A stretch of 64,000 nucleotides of DNA from Pseudomonas azerbaijanoccidentalis. GTDB taxonomy: Bacteria > Pseudomonadota > Gammaproteobacteria > Pseudomonadales > Pseudomonadaceae. The translations under genes and the position numbers were made by a program. Shown here piece after piece: positions 8,188 through 16,241 of this stretch (position 1 is its first letter; each line of letters starts with the position of its first letter). The stretch spans positions 434,001 to 498,000 of the forward strand of contig NZ_JAHSTU010000002.1 of NCBI RefSeq assembly GCF_019145495.1. Reading direction: 5' to 3'. The notes below the pieces were generated by a model that saw only the letters and a program-made list of their open reading frames with translations, had not been told where the DNA came from and made no database searches.

Positions 8188-9807
8188 ATGAGCCTGTCCC
8201 TCCTGAGCCGCTACGCCTTCTTTGCCGTCTGTGTGATCTTCACCCTCGCCAGCCTGCCCTTCCTCGAACACGACTGGCTCTGGCCGTTCACCGCCCTTAC
8301 CGGCGTGCTCAGCCTGATCGGCATTGGCGACTTGCTGCAAAGCCCCCACGCGGTGCGCCGCAACTACCCGATCCTCGGCAACATTCGTTATCTGGTGGAA
8401 GGCATTCGCCCGGAGATCCGTCAGTACCTGCTTGAATCCGACAGCGACGCCCTGCCCTTCTCCCGGGCCCAGCGTTCGCTGGTCTACTCCCGGGCCAAGA
8501 ATGAAAGCGCCGACAAACCGTTCGGCACGCTGATCGACGTCTATCAATCGGGCTTCGAGTTCATAGGCCACTCCATGCGCCCGGCACCGTTGAGCGACCC
8601 TAGCGGTTTTCGCGTGACCGTCGGCGGCCCGCAGTGCACCCAGCCGTATTCGGCCTCGGTGTTCAATATCTCGGCCATGAGTTTTGGCTCGCTCAGCGCC
8701 AACGCCATTCGCGCGTTGAACCAGGGCGCCAAACTCGGCAACTTCGCCCATGACACCGGCGAAGGCAGCATCAGCCCCTATCACCGTGAACACGGCGGCG
8801 ACCTGACCTGGGAACTGGGCAGCGGCTACTTCGGTTGCCGCACCAGCGATGGCCGATTCGACCCGGAACGCTTCGCCGCACAGGCGCAAACGCCGCAAGT
8901 GCGGATGATCGAAATCAAGATGAGCCAAGGCGCCAAACCCGGCCACGGCGGCATCCTGCCCAAACATAAAGTCACCCAGGAAATCGCCGAAACCCGCGGC
9001 ATCCTGATGGGCGAAGACTGCATCTCACCGTCACGCCACAGCGCGTTTTCCACGCCAATCGAGATGATGCATTTCATCCAGCAATTGCGTGAGTTGTCCG
9101 GCGGCAAACCGGTGGGCTTCAAGTTCTGCCTGGGGCATCCGTGGGAATTCATGGGCATCGCCAAGGCCATGCTGGAAACCGGCATTCTCCCTGACTTTAT
9201 CGTCGTCGACGGCAAGGAAGGCGGGACCGGCGCCGCGCCCGTGGAGTTCACCGACCACATCGGCGTGCCGATGCGCGAAGGCCTGTTGTTTGTGCACAAC
9301 ACCCTGGTCGGTTTGAATCTGCGAGACAAGATCAAACTCGGCGCCAGCGGCAAAATCGTCAGCGCGTTCGACATTGCCAGCGTGCTGGCCATCGGCGCCG
9401 ATTGGGCCAACTCGGCGCGGGGCTTCATGTTCGCCATCGGCTGCATCCAGTCGCAAAGCTGCCACACCAACAAATGCCCAACCGGCGTCGCCACCCAGGA
9501 CACCTTGCGCCAACGCGCATTGGTGGTGCCGGACAAGGCCCATCGCGTCTTCAACTTCCACCGCAATACCCTCAAGGGCCTGGCCGAAATGCTCGCCGCC
9601 GCTGGCCTCGAACATCCTTCACAGTTATCCGCCAAGCACTTGGTGCGGCGCATGTCGGCGACCGAGATCAAGTTGTTTTCGCAGCTACACGTATTCCTCA
9701 AACCGGGGGAATTGCTGACCGGCGAAGTGAATGGCGAGTTCTATTCGCGGATGTGGCAGATGGCACGGGCGGACAGCTTCGAACCCAATGAGGTAGCGGC
9801 GGCCTGA
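8188..9807 (+). CDS. FMN-binding glutamate-synthase-family protein (GltB2-like)
   Basis: This 539-residue protein matches the central FMN/synthase domain of glutamate synthase without the glutaminase domain. It starts with two hydrophobic segments (about 8-50) that probably anchor it in the membrane. The family sequence FNISAMSFGSLSANAIRALN and the DGKEGGTGAAP flavin-site motif follow. A Cys-x5-Cys-x4-Cys cluster motif at C419, C425 and C430 (CIQSQSCHTNKCPTG) matches the [3Fe-4S] ligands of GltS. Stand-alone proteins of this type are common in Pseudomonas, but their physiological reaction is not established. It is monocistronic, between a REPIN and the convergent gtr cassette. Confidence 0.88.
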   Translation: MSLSLLSRYAFFAVCVIFTLASLPFLEHDWLWPFTALTGVLSLIGIGDLLQSPHAVRRNYPILGNIRYLVEGIRPEIRQYLLESDSDALPFSRAQRSLVYSRAKNESADKPFGTLIDVYQSGFEFIGHSMRPAPLSDPSGFRVTVGGPQCTQPYSASVFNISAMSFGSLSANAIRALNQGAKLGNFAHDTGEGSISPYHREHGGDLTWELGSGYFGCRTSDGRFDPERFAAQAQTPQVRMIEIKMSQGAKPGHGGILPKHKVTQEIAETRGILMGEDCISPSRHSAFSTPIEMMHFIQQLRELSGGKPVGFKFCLGHPWEFMGIAKAMLETGILPDFIVVDGKEGGTGAAPVEFTDHIGVPMREGLLFVHNTLVGLNLRDKIKLGASGKIVSAFDIASVLAIGADWANSARGFMFAIGCIQSQSCHTNKCPTGVATQDTLRQRALVVPDKAHRVFNFHRNTLKGLAEMLAAAGLEHPSQLSAKHLVRRMSATEIKLFSQLHVFLKPGELLTGEVNGEFYSRMWQMARADSFEPNEVAAA

Positions 9808-9820
9808 CACCGATGTTGCA

Positions 9821-9847
9821 GCGCTGAAAGTCCTTGGGCTTCAGCGC
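9821..9847. terminator. Possible convergent terminator hairpin
   Basis: GCGCTGAA (9821-9828) pairs with TTCAGCGC (9840-9847) across an 11-base loop. It lies exactly between the convergent ends of the glutamate-synthase-like gene and the GT39 gene, overlapping the stop of the latter. No long T-run follows, so the call is tentative. Confidence 0.35.
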
Positions 9848-11385
9848 CCACCCTCGAGAATAAACAGCCGTGCCTGGACTTCATTCCCCTCGATCGTGAG
9901 CGTCTGCTTCCAGCCCTTAGGGAATGTCACGATATCCTCGGGTCTGGGCTTGCCCGTTACCCACCAGATTCTTCTGCCGACCGGTTTCAGCGCCGATACA
10001 TCATTGAAAAAAATCCAGTCCAGACGCTGGGGTATGAGGCGCCAGCCACCATAGTCGTAAGGGCCCCTCGTCCGCCCGTCTGGCGAGCGGGAGATGTAAA
10101 GTCGTGGCTGGATGCCTGTGGTGTTGTAGTAACTGAAAGGCAAATACCAGTACAGACCGTCGACCACAATCTCGTCGCCCGCCCGGGCTTGACGATTGAT
10201 GCCCTCTGCCACCGAATCCAGCCTGGCCAGCTTACGAATGTCAGTACCATTCAAACCGTCATCCTGCGCATACACCTTCAGCAGGCCATGCACCTGGGCA
10301 GCGATAAACAGACTCAAACAGAGGTAGGCGATCAATGCTCGCTGCTGTGCCAGGCCATCCAGCGCCAGCGCTACAATCAGAGGCAAGCCAATGGCGGCAA
10401 ATACCAGGTAGCGGGTCACAAACACCGGGACGATCAGGGACACCAGAAACACAGTGATGACCGGCACAAAGAAATAAGCCAGCAACAGCAGGACCGTGCG
10501 ACGATCAGCGCGCCCTTTCAACCACGCCAGTACGCAACAGGCGAGCACCAACGCCGAAACCAGCAACGCCCACCCAAGGCCGCGGTCAGTCGCCGAGACC
10601 ATCATGACGCTGCGCGAAACAAGCCCCGGCAGCATCTCCCAGGTGGTCGGGGCCACCCACTCAAGCCCATTCATGCGCCTGAGCTGATCAATGAGATGGG
10701 GCAACCAGGGCAGGTACAGAGCCACAATCGCGACATTGGCCAGGAACCATTTTCGAAAAGACAGCGTCGTGGACTCGCCGCTTCCCAGCCCGGACCAGTA
10801 CAGCCAATGCACCAACACACTGAGCGCCGCGAAGTAATGGGTGTAAAACGCGGCCGCCATCAGCAGCACATACAAGACCGCGTAGCGCCTCGCTTGTGGC
10901 TGACGACTCCAACAGACCAGGGCGACCGTAGCCCCCATCAACCAGAACCCGAGCAAGGCGTACATACGCACTTCCTGGCTATAGCGAACCGACAGCGGCA
11001 AGAACGCCAGCATCAGCCCGGCAAAACAGGTCGCCCTGCGCGTTGCCACGAGGCTCAGCAGCTTGAGACAAAGCACCAGCGTTCCGACATCCGCCACGGC
11101 ACTCAAGCCGCGTACCGACAATGCGGTGTTGCCCGACAGCAGCATCCAGTAGTGAAGTATCAAGTAGTACAGCGGTGGGTGAACGTCACGGGCCGTTGTC
11201 GCCCAAATGAGCCGTGGCGACCGTTCACCAAGCAGAATGCTGAAGGCTTCGTCATACCAGATGACCGGTGTTGAAATAGCGTGAAACCTGATGATTAGCG
11301 CCAGGATGACCAGCAGGATCAACTCTGCTCGGTAGAGTTGTTGCTGGCTCACTCGCATCTCGGCCACTCGAGTCATCGCGTTCAA
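9841..11385 (-). CDS. GT39-type membrane glycosyltransferase of the gtr cassette
   Basis: This 514-residue polytopic membrane protein has a first periplasmic loop carrying the acidic pair WYDEAFS and, a little later, VHPPLYY. Both are hallmarks of the PMT/ArnT-like GT39 superfamily, which takes sugars from polyprenyl-phosphate on the periplasmic face. About ten further hydrophobic helices follow, then a soluble C-terminal domain. It overlaps the upstream GtrB-like gene by 4 bases (ATGA), so it is translationally coupled to it. In family terms it would be the acceptor-specific transferase that puts the flipped sugar on O-antigen or another surface polymer. The sugar and acceptor are unknown. 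Confidence 0.82.
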   Translation of the reverse strand: MNAMTRVAEMRVSQQQLYRAELILLVILALIIRFHAISTPVIWYDEAFSILLGERSPRLIWATTARDVHPPLYYLILHYWMLLSGNTALSVRGLSAVADVGTLVLCLKLLSLVATRRATCFAGLMLAFLPLSVRYSQEVRMYALLGFWLMGATVALVCWSRQPQARRYAVLYVLLMAAAFYTHYFAALSVLVHWLYWSGLGSGESTTLSFRKWFLANVAIVALYLPWLPHLIDQLRRMNGLEWVAPTTWEMLPGLVSRSVMMVSATDRGLGWALLVSALVLACCVLAWLKGRADRRTVLLLLAYFFVPVITVFLVSLIVPVFVTRYLVFAAIGLPLIVALALDGLAQQRALIAYLCLSLFIAAQVHGLLKVYAQDDGLNGTDIRKLARLDSVAEGINRQARAGDEIVVDGLYWYLPFSYYNTTGIQPRLYISRSPDGRTRGPYDYGGWRLIPQRLDWIFFNDVSALKPVGRRIWWVTGKPRPEDIVTFPKGWKQTLTIEGNEVQARLFILEGGR

Positions 11386-12344
11386 AGGTTCTTCGTCGCG
11401 AAGGTTTTTTCTGGCGTCGCTCGAGTGCTTTTGACGATGTCCTTGATGACATATCGAGGCCGATGCTTGGCCTCGATATAAATCCGCCCGACGTATTCAC
11501 CGAGGATGCCAATGCCGATCAACTGCACGCCACCCAGAAACAGAATGGCGGTCATCAGCGATGGATAGCCGGGCACGCTGTTGCCGAAGAAAATCTTGTC
11601 CATCACCATGTACACCGCGTACAGCACGGCGAAGATCGACACGGCGCCACCGACGTAAGTCCACAGCCGCAACGGCACGGTGCTGAACGACGTCACCCCT
11701 TCCAGCGCCAGGTTCCACAGTTTCCAGCCGTTGAACTTGCTATTGCCCGCGACACGCCGTGCCCGTTCGTATTCCACGACCACGGTGTTGAAGCCGGCCC
11801 ACGACAACACGCCTTTCATGAACAGCTGGTGCTCGGGCAAGGTGCGGATCACATCGACCACTTTGCGGTCCATCAGCCGGAAATCGCCGACGTTTTCTTC
11901 GATCCGGGTGTACGAGATACGATTCAAGAGGTGGTAGAACAGCGATGCACTGTGACGCTTCAGATAGCCGTCGGCGCCCCGATCGCGGCGTTTTGCCAAC
12001 ACGACATCCGCGCCTTTTTGCCAACGTTCCACGAGCAGCGGGATGACGCTGACGGGATCCTGCAGGTCGACATCCATCGGGATCACCGCATCGCCGGTTG
12101 CATGCTCAAGGCCGGCAAATAATGCCGGCTCCTTGCCGAAGTTGCGGGAAAAGTTGATCAGCATGACCAACTCGTCCGCCTCCGCCAGCGCGGCTGCCTG
12201 TTCGGCCGTGCGGTCGGAACTGCCGTCGTTGATAAATACAATCTCCACGTCGGCATCGAGCTTCAACTCACGTCGAACAGCCTGGTAGAAAATGTCGATT
12301 GCCTGTTCTTCATTGAACACCGGAACAATAAGCGAGATCTTCAT
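11382..12344 (-). CDS. gtrB: Polyprenyl-phosphate glycosyltransferase (GtrB/ArnC type)
   Basis: This 320-residue family 2 glycosyltransferase transfers a sugar from a nucleotide donor to undecaprenyl phosphate on the cytoplasmic face. It shows the GT-A opening [14 protein letters not shown], the DGSSDRT donor motif and the metal-binding region MDVDLQDP. The segment [20 protein letters not shown] is strongly conserved in GtrB and DPM1-like enzymes. Two C-terminal membrane helices (about 235-305) anchor it. It overlaps GtrA upstream and GT39 downstream by 4 bases each, which makes a tightly coupled three-gene unit. Confidence 0.9.
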   Translation of the reverse strand: MKISLIVPVFNEEQAIDIFYQAVRRELKLDADVEIVFINDGSSDRTAEQAAALAEADELVMLINFSRNFGKEPALFAGLEHATGDAVIPMDVDLQDPVSVIPLLVERWQKGADVVLAKRRDRGADGYLKRHSASLFYHLLNRISYTRIEENVGDFRLMDRKVVDVIRTLPEHQLFMKGVLSWAGFNTVVVEYERARRVAGNSKFNGWKLWNLALEGVTSFSTVPLRLWTYVGGAVSIFAVLYAVYMVMDKIFFGNSVPGYPSLMTAILFLGGVQLIGIGILGEYVGRIYIEAKHRPRYVIKDIVKSTRATPEKTFATKNL

Positions 12345-12715
12345 GCCTCACGCTCGCGAAACACCACGTACTTGGAAAACAAAAAACCCAGTACCAGGCT
12401 CAACGCCGAAAACAACGCCACGGTCAGCAGACCGTGCAGCCGCCACAAATCACCGGCATGGCCGACCCCGTAACTCAACGCGCCCATCGCCACCATGAAC
12501 AGCAGGTAACCACTGACCGACAGTTTGCTGTCAAAGGTATAGAGCGCATTCATGTAGAAGGAAAACGAGGCCGCTACGCAGAACGCCGCCAGGTTACTGA
12601 CAGCCTGACTGAAACCGGCCGCCACGCTGAGCAGGAAGAAGATTTGCCAGTGAATAAGGGTGTTGGCGACCCCGATCACCGTGTAGCTGGACAAGCCTTT
12701 CCATAACTGTCTCAT
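12341..12715 (-). CDS. gtrA: GtrA-family flippase-like membrane protein
   Basis: This 124-residue protein with four hydrophobic helices opens with [20 protein letters not shown], a typical GtrA signature, and ends with the family-conserved [11 protein letters not shown]. In the known gtr systems GtrA is thought to flip the undecaprenyl-phosphate-linked sugar to the periplasm. It is the first gene of the gtrA-gtrB-GT39 unit, which starts in a 255-base spacer divergent from opgC. The flippase role is family knowledge and not proved by this sequence. Confidence 0.88.
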   Translation of the reverse strand: MRQLWKGLSSYTVIGVANTLIHWQIFFLLSVAAGFSQAVSNLAAFCVAASFSFYMNALYTFDSKLSVSGYLLFMVAMGALSYGVGHAGDLWRLHGLLTVALFSALSLVLGFLFSKYVVFREREA

Positions 12716-12970
12716 GCTAACGATCCTTTACTGGACGACCTGATGTTCCCCGTTAATATTTGAGCCTGTCTACTGTCAGAAATCGCAGGTTGGCACGCCT
12801 TTCAGACCAGCGGTTATCATCTCGAAGCCACTCAGGAGACATTCCGAAATACCCCGACTTTGCAATTTAAGGTGAATCAGTCCACCCTGCGCGCCGCCGA
12901 TGAGCGGCCTGTAATCTTTGTCGCTTGTGGATACTCCTTTGTTCAACATTCCGAATACGAGCCTGCCGTC

Positions 12971-14131
12971 ATGACGTTAGCGCGCGATCACCGGATCGAC
13001 TTTTTTCGCGGTCTGGCATTGATCTTCATTTTCTGGGATCACGTGCCCCACAACCCTTTGGGTCAAATCACAATGCGTAATTTCGGCTTCAGCGATGCTG
13101 CCGAAGTCTTTGTGTTCCTGGCCGGTTATGCGGCCGTGCTGGCCTACGGCAAAATACTCGCGCGCGAGGGTTTTCTGATCGCCTGCGTGAAAATCCTGCG
13201 CCGCGCGTGGGTCCTGTACGTGGTGCATATCTTCTTGTTGGCGATGCTGATGGGCATCGTGTTTTTCGCCAACAGCCACGTGGAAACCCGCGACCTGGTC
13301 GAAGAGATGGGCATGCACCACTTCATCAGCGACCCGCAGCAAGCCTTGATCGATGAACTGCTGTTGCGCTTCAAACCCAACCTGATGGACCCGTTGCCGC
13401 TGTACATCGTGTTGCTGGCGGGTTTGCCGCTGGTGCTGCCGATACTGGTGCGCAAGACGTGGGTGGTGGTCGCGATGTCTGTGGCGCTGTACCTGATGGT
13501 GCCGTTGGCCGGCTGGAACCTGGCAGCCATCAAGGACGGCGTGTGGTACTTCAATCCAGTTGCCTGGCAGTTGCTGTTCATCCTTGGCGGGGCCGCGGCG
13601 ATCCACTCTCAGCGCCCGCACCTGCCCGACACTCGGCCGCTGCTGCGCCAGCCGTTGTTCATGACCGCTGCGGTGTACGTGGTGGCCGCCGGGGTGCTCA
13701 CCGTCCTGTGGCGATGGCCGCACATCCACGACGCCCTGATGCCTTCCAGCGTGAGCAACCTGCTGTACCCGATCAGCAAGACCAACCTGTCACCCCAACG
13801 CTTGTTGCACTTTTTGGCGCTGGCCTACGTCACCGCAAAACTGCTGCCCGACACCGGCTGGACGCAGAATTGGCTGGCGCAGCAAAGCTGTCGCATGGGG
13901 CGTTTTTCCCTGGAGATTTTCTGTCTGGGCGTGTTGCTGGCGCCGCTGGCGGACATGATCAACGCCCTGACTGACGACGCGTTCGCCATGCAAATCTTCA
14001 CGGCACTGGTGGGCGCCGGGTTGATGGCGCTGCTCGGTGCGTGGCTGGAGTTCAACAAGCGTTTGAACCAGACAAGTAAAAGATCGCAGCCTTCGGCAGC
14101 TCCTACAGAATCTGATCGTATTTCGCTGTAG
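12971..14131 (+). CDS. OpgC-domain membrane acyltransferase
   Basis: This roughly 386-residue membrane protein has about ten helices. It starts MTLARDHRIDFFRGLALIFI, followed by FWDHVPHNPL. The RxDxxRGLALxxI pattern is typical of OpgC and related acyltransferase-3 proteins, which succinylate osmoregulated periplasmic glucans in the Pseudomonas/Enterobacteria family. I chose ATG 12971 because the conserved domain begins there; the frame stays open upstream to a TTG at 12860. The Shine-Dalgarno is weak. The last 17 codons (from [10 protein letters not shown] to the stop at 14129) are read from a REP element, so the tail is repeat-derived. A bidirectional terminator follows. Confidence 0.83.
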   Translation: MTLARDHRIDFFRGLALIFIFWDHVPHNPLGQITMRNFGFSDAAEVFVFLAGYAAVLAYGKILAREGFLIACVKILRRAWVLYVVHIFLLAMLMGIVFFANSHVETRDLVEEMGMHHFISDPQQALIDELLLRFKPNLMDPLPLYIVLLAGLPLVLPILVRKTWVVVAMSVALYLMVPLAGWNLAAIKDGVWYFNPVAWQLLFILGGAAAIHSQRPHLPDTRPLLRQPLFMTAAVYVVAAGVLTVLWRWPHIHDALMPSSVSNLLYPISKTNLSPQRLLHFLALAYVTAKLLPDTGWTQNWLAQQSCRMGRFSLEIFCLGVLLAPLADMINALTDDAFAMQIFTALVGAGLMALLGAWLEFNKRLNQTSKRSQPSAAPTESDRISL

Positions 14132-14160
14132 GAGCTGCCGCAGGCTGCGATCCGTTGATC
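14078..14160. repeat. REPIN overlapping the 3' end of the opgC-like gene
   Basis: An inverted REP doublet whose left arm and part of whose right arm are inside the coding frame; the stop codon at 14129-14131 lies at the start of the right arm. The right arm ends GGCTGCGATCCGTTGATC, a diverged version of the usual end. Confidence 0.93.
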
Positions 14161-14170
14161 TTTAAAATGC

Positions 14171-14201
14171 AAAAGCCCCGGCCAATCGACCGGGGCTTTT
14201 T
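14171..14201. terminator. Bidirectional Rho-independent terminator
   Basis: An A-run leads into GCCCCGG, a short loop, and CCGGGGC followed by five T on the plus strand, with the mirror arrangement on the minus strand. It serves both the opgC-like gene and the convergent permease. Confidence 0.9.
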
Positions 14202-14219
14202 CGTTTCAGGCGTTACGGT

Positions 14220-15641
14220 TTATTGAACCGAACGCACCGCACCTTGCGACGCATTGGTCGGTTGCAGCTTGAACACGTAGAACAACACCGTCAGCAGCAC
14301 CAGGAACGCAGGCCCCACATACAGCGCCACGCGGGTGTCCGGGAAGTACGCCATCAGGCCGACCACCAGCACCAGGAACGCCAGCGCCAGGTACGAACTG
14401 ACCGGGTACAGCCACATGCGGTATTTCAGGCCGGCACGTTCGCTGGCGCTCAGGCCTTGGCGGAATTTCAGCTGGGCCAGCAAGATCATCACCCAGGTCC
14501 AGATCGCGCCGAAGGTGGCAATCGCCGTCACCCAGACGAAGACTTTCTCCGGCACCAAATAGTTGAGCAACACACCCAACAACAACGCACCGATCGACAG
14601 CAGCAATGCACGACGCGGCACGCCATTGTTTGAGGTCTTGGCAAAACCAGCCGGGGCCTGGCCGTTCTGCGCCAGGCTGTAGAGCATGCGCCCGGTGCTA
14701 AAAATGCCACCGTTACACGACGACAATGCCGCGGTGATTACGACGAAGTTGATGATGCCGGCAGCGGTCTTGATGCCCAGTCGCTCGAAGGTCATCACGA
14801 ATGGACTGCCCTGGGTGCCGATTTCGTTCCACGGGTAGATCGACAGGATCACGAACAGCGCGCCGACGTAGAACAGCAGAATCCGCCAGAACACCGAGCC
14901 GATCGCATCAGGAATGGTTTTCTGCGGATTCTTCGCTTCACCGGCAGTCAGGCCGATCATCTCAACGCCGAGGTAGGCGAACATGACCATTTGCAGGGAC
15001 ATCAACACGCCTTGCACGCCGTTGGGCATGAAGCCGCCGTGGGCCCACAGATTGGAAATGCCCAATGCCACACCATCGTTGCCGAAACCGAAAGCAATGA
15101 TGCCGACGCCGCCGAGCACCATCGCAATGATGGTGACGATCTTGATCAGGGCGAACCAGAACTCGAATTCACCGAAGGCCTTGACCGCAATCAGGTTGAT
15201 CGAGCCCATGCTGATCAACGCCGCCAACGCCCAGATCCAGCGCGGCACATCGGGAAACCAGACGCCCATGTACACGGCCACAGCGGTGATTTCGGCAACG
15301 CAGGTCACCAGCCACAGGAACCAGTAGTTCCAGCCGGTGAGGAAGCCTGCCAACGGGCCGAGATAGTCTTGGGCGTAACGGCTGAACGAACCGGCAACCG
15401 GGTTGTGCACGGCCATCTCACCGAGCGCGCGCATGATCACCAGAATCGCAAGGCCACCGATGATGTAAGACAGCATGATCGCCGGGCCGGCCATTTCAAT
15501 GGCCTTGGCCGAACCGAGAAACAGACCGACACCGATACAGGCACCGAGCGCCATCAGGCGAATATGTCTTTCGCCGAGTTCGCGTTTGAGCGGACCGCCC
15601 TGAGCGGTGTCGCCGTGGGGCAGAGGATTGCCTACGGACAT
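14220..15641 (-). CDS. AAT-family amino acid permease (ProY/GabP-like)
   Basis: This 473-residue, 12-helix permease starts MSVGNPLPHGDTAQGGPLKR. The amino acid transporter family signature follows: ERHIRLMALGACIGVGLFLG, then AIEMAGPAIMLSYIIGG and ALGEMAVHNPVAGSFSRYA. These place it in the AAT branch that carries proline, histidine, GABA or aromatic amino acids; the exact substrate cannot be read from sequence. I chose ATG 15641 because the frame upstream, open to 15947, gives about 100 residues unlike any permease N-terminus. It appears monocistronic with a long leader that contains a stable hairpin. Confidence 0.87.
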   Translation of the reverse strand: MSVGNPLPHGDTAQGGPLKRELGERHIRLMALGACIGVGLFLGSAKAIEMAGPAIMLSYIIGGLAILVIMRALGEMAVHNPVAGSFSRYAQDYLGPLAGFLTGWNYWFLWLVTCVAEITAVAVYMGVWFPDVPRWIWALAALISMGSINLIAVKAFGEFEFWFALIKIVTIIAMVLGGVGIIAFGFGNDGVALGISNLWAHGGFMPNGVQGVLMSLQMVMFAYLGVEMIGLTAGEAKNPQKTIPDAIGSVFWRILLFYVGALFVILSIYPWNEIGTQGSPFVMTFERLGIKTAAGIINFVVITAALSSCNGGIFSTGRMLYSLAQNGQAPAGFAKTSNNGVPRRALLLSIGALLLGVLLNYLVPEKVFVWVTAIATFGAIWTWVMILLAQLKFRQGLSASERAGLKYRMWLYPVSSYLALAFLVLVVGLMAYFPDTRVALYVGPAFLVLLTVLFYVFKLQPTNASQGAVRSVQ

Positions 15642-16029
15642 GGGGGTACAACCTCGTCTTGTTATTGGATATGACCACCGAGTGGCGAAGCATTGACCGA
15701 TAAGCCATGGCTTGCCGTAACCGGGCCTGCCTCGTGGGCAGGACCGTCTTGCAGGATGGAAACCTGTGAGATCAGCGGGTGTGCAGTATAAAAAGCTGCC
15801 GCAAGCGTTTTTCACTCTATAAACCACAAAAAACAGGCGTAACTCTCGATAAAAAAGGGATCTACGGAGAAGGATTGCCTGAACTTTGTAGGAATTATCG
15901 CTTTTGCAGCTGGCGGCGAGTATTGCACGGTATTGGTGCAGCGTCATGCGTTCAGGCGGGTGGGGGTATGTCTTCGATGGCTCTGGGACAGGGTTATCGG
16001 GCCGCTTTACGGGAAAACCCCTGAACCTC

Positions 16030-16060
16030 TGTAGCAGCTGTCGAGCGAAGCGAGGCTGCG
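16030..16060. repeat. Single REP-like unit (GTAGCAGCTGTCGAGC type)
   Basis: A lone palindromic unit: TGTAGCAGCTGTCGAGCGAA followed by GCGAGGCTGCG. It belongs to a different REP family from the main REPINs and has no nearby inverted partner. Confidence 0.6.
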
Positions 16061-16104
16061 GGCTTTATTGGGCACATCCTCGGGATCAGGTTGGCTGTTG
16101 GGGC

Positions 16105-16131
16105 GCCATCGCCAGCAGGCTGGCTCCCACA
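16105..16131. repeat. Single REP-like unit (GCTGGCTCCCACA type)
   Basis: GCCATCGCCAGCAGGCTGGC followed by TCCCACA is the third REP family of the fluorescens group, present here as one unit 45 bases after the unit at 16030. Confidence 0.65.
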
Positions 16132-16241
16132 GAAAAGCAAAGCGGCGTACACCCCTGCTCTTCACCACTCCCCCCCTCACAATTTTTTCACCAACGCCAA
16201 CCACCGTCTAAGCTTCAGACAAGTCCGATCAATCTGCGTGA

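Larger units (their letters stand above)
15642..16241. other. 600-base divergent intergenic region with leader hairpin and REP fragments
   Basis: No convincing gene is seen here; the short open frames do not look coding. On the permease side, CCTGCC-N5-GGCAGG at 15728-15744 forms a stable hairpin about 90 bases before the permease start and could be part of a regulatory leader. Around 15780-15880 the DNA is AT-richer and probably holds promoters. Two single REP-like units lie at 16030-16060 and 16105-16131. Confidence 0.5.

Noticed and set aside
12860..12970. 37-codon N-terminal extension of the OpgC-type protein from a TTG
   Set aside because: No ribosome site; the sequence is unlike the family and the membrane domain begins at ATG 12971.
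14220..15947. 575-residue version of the AAT permease
   Set aside because: The extra 102 residues lie in the structured leader and do not resemble any transporter N-terminus; ATG 15641 fits the family start.
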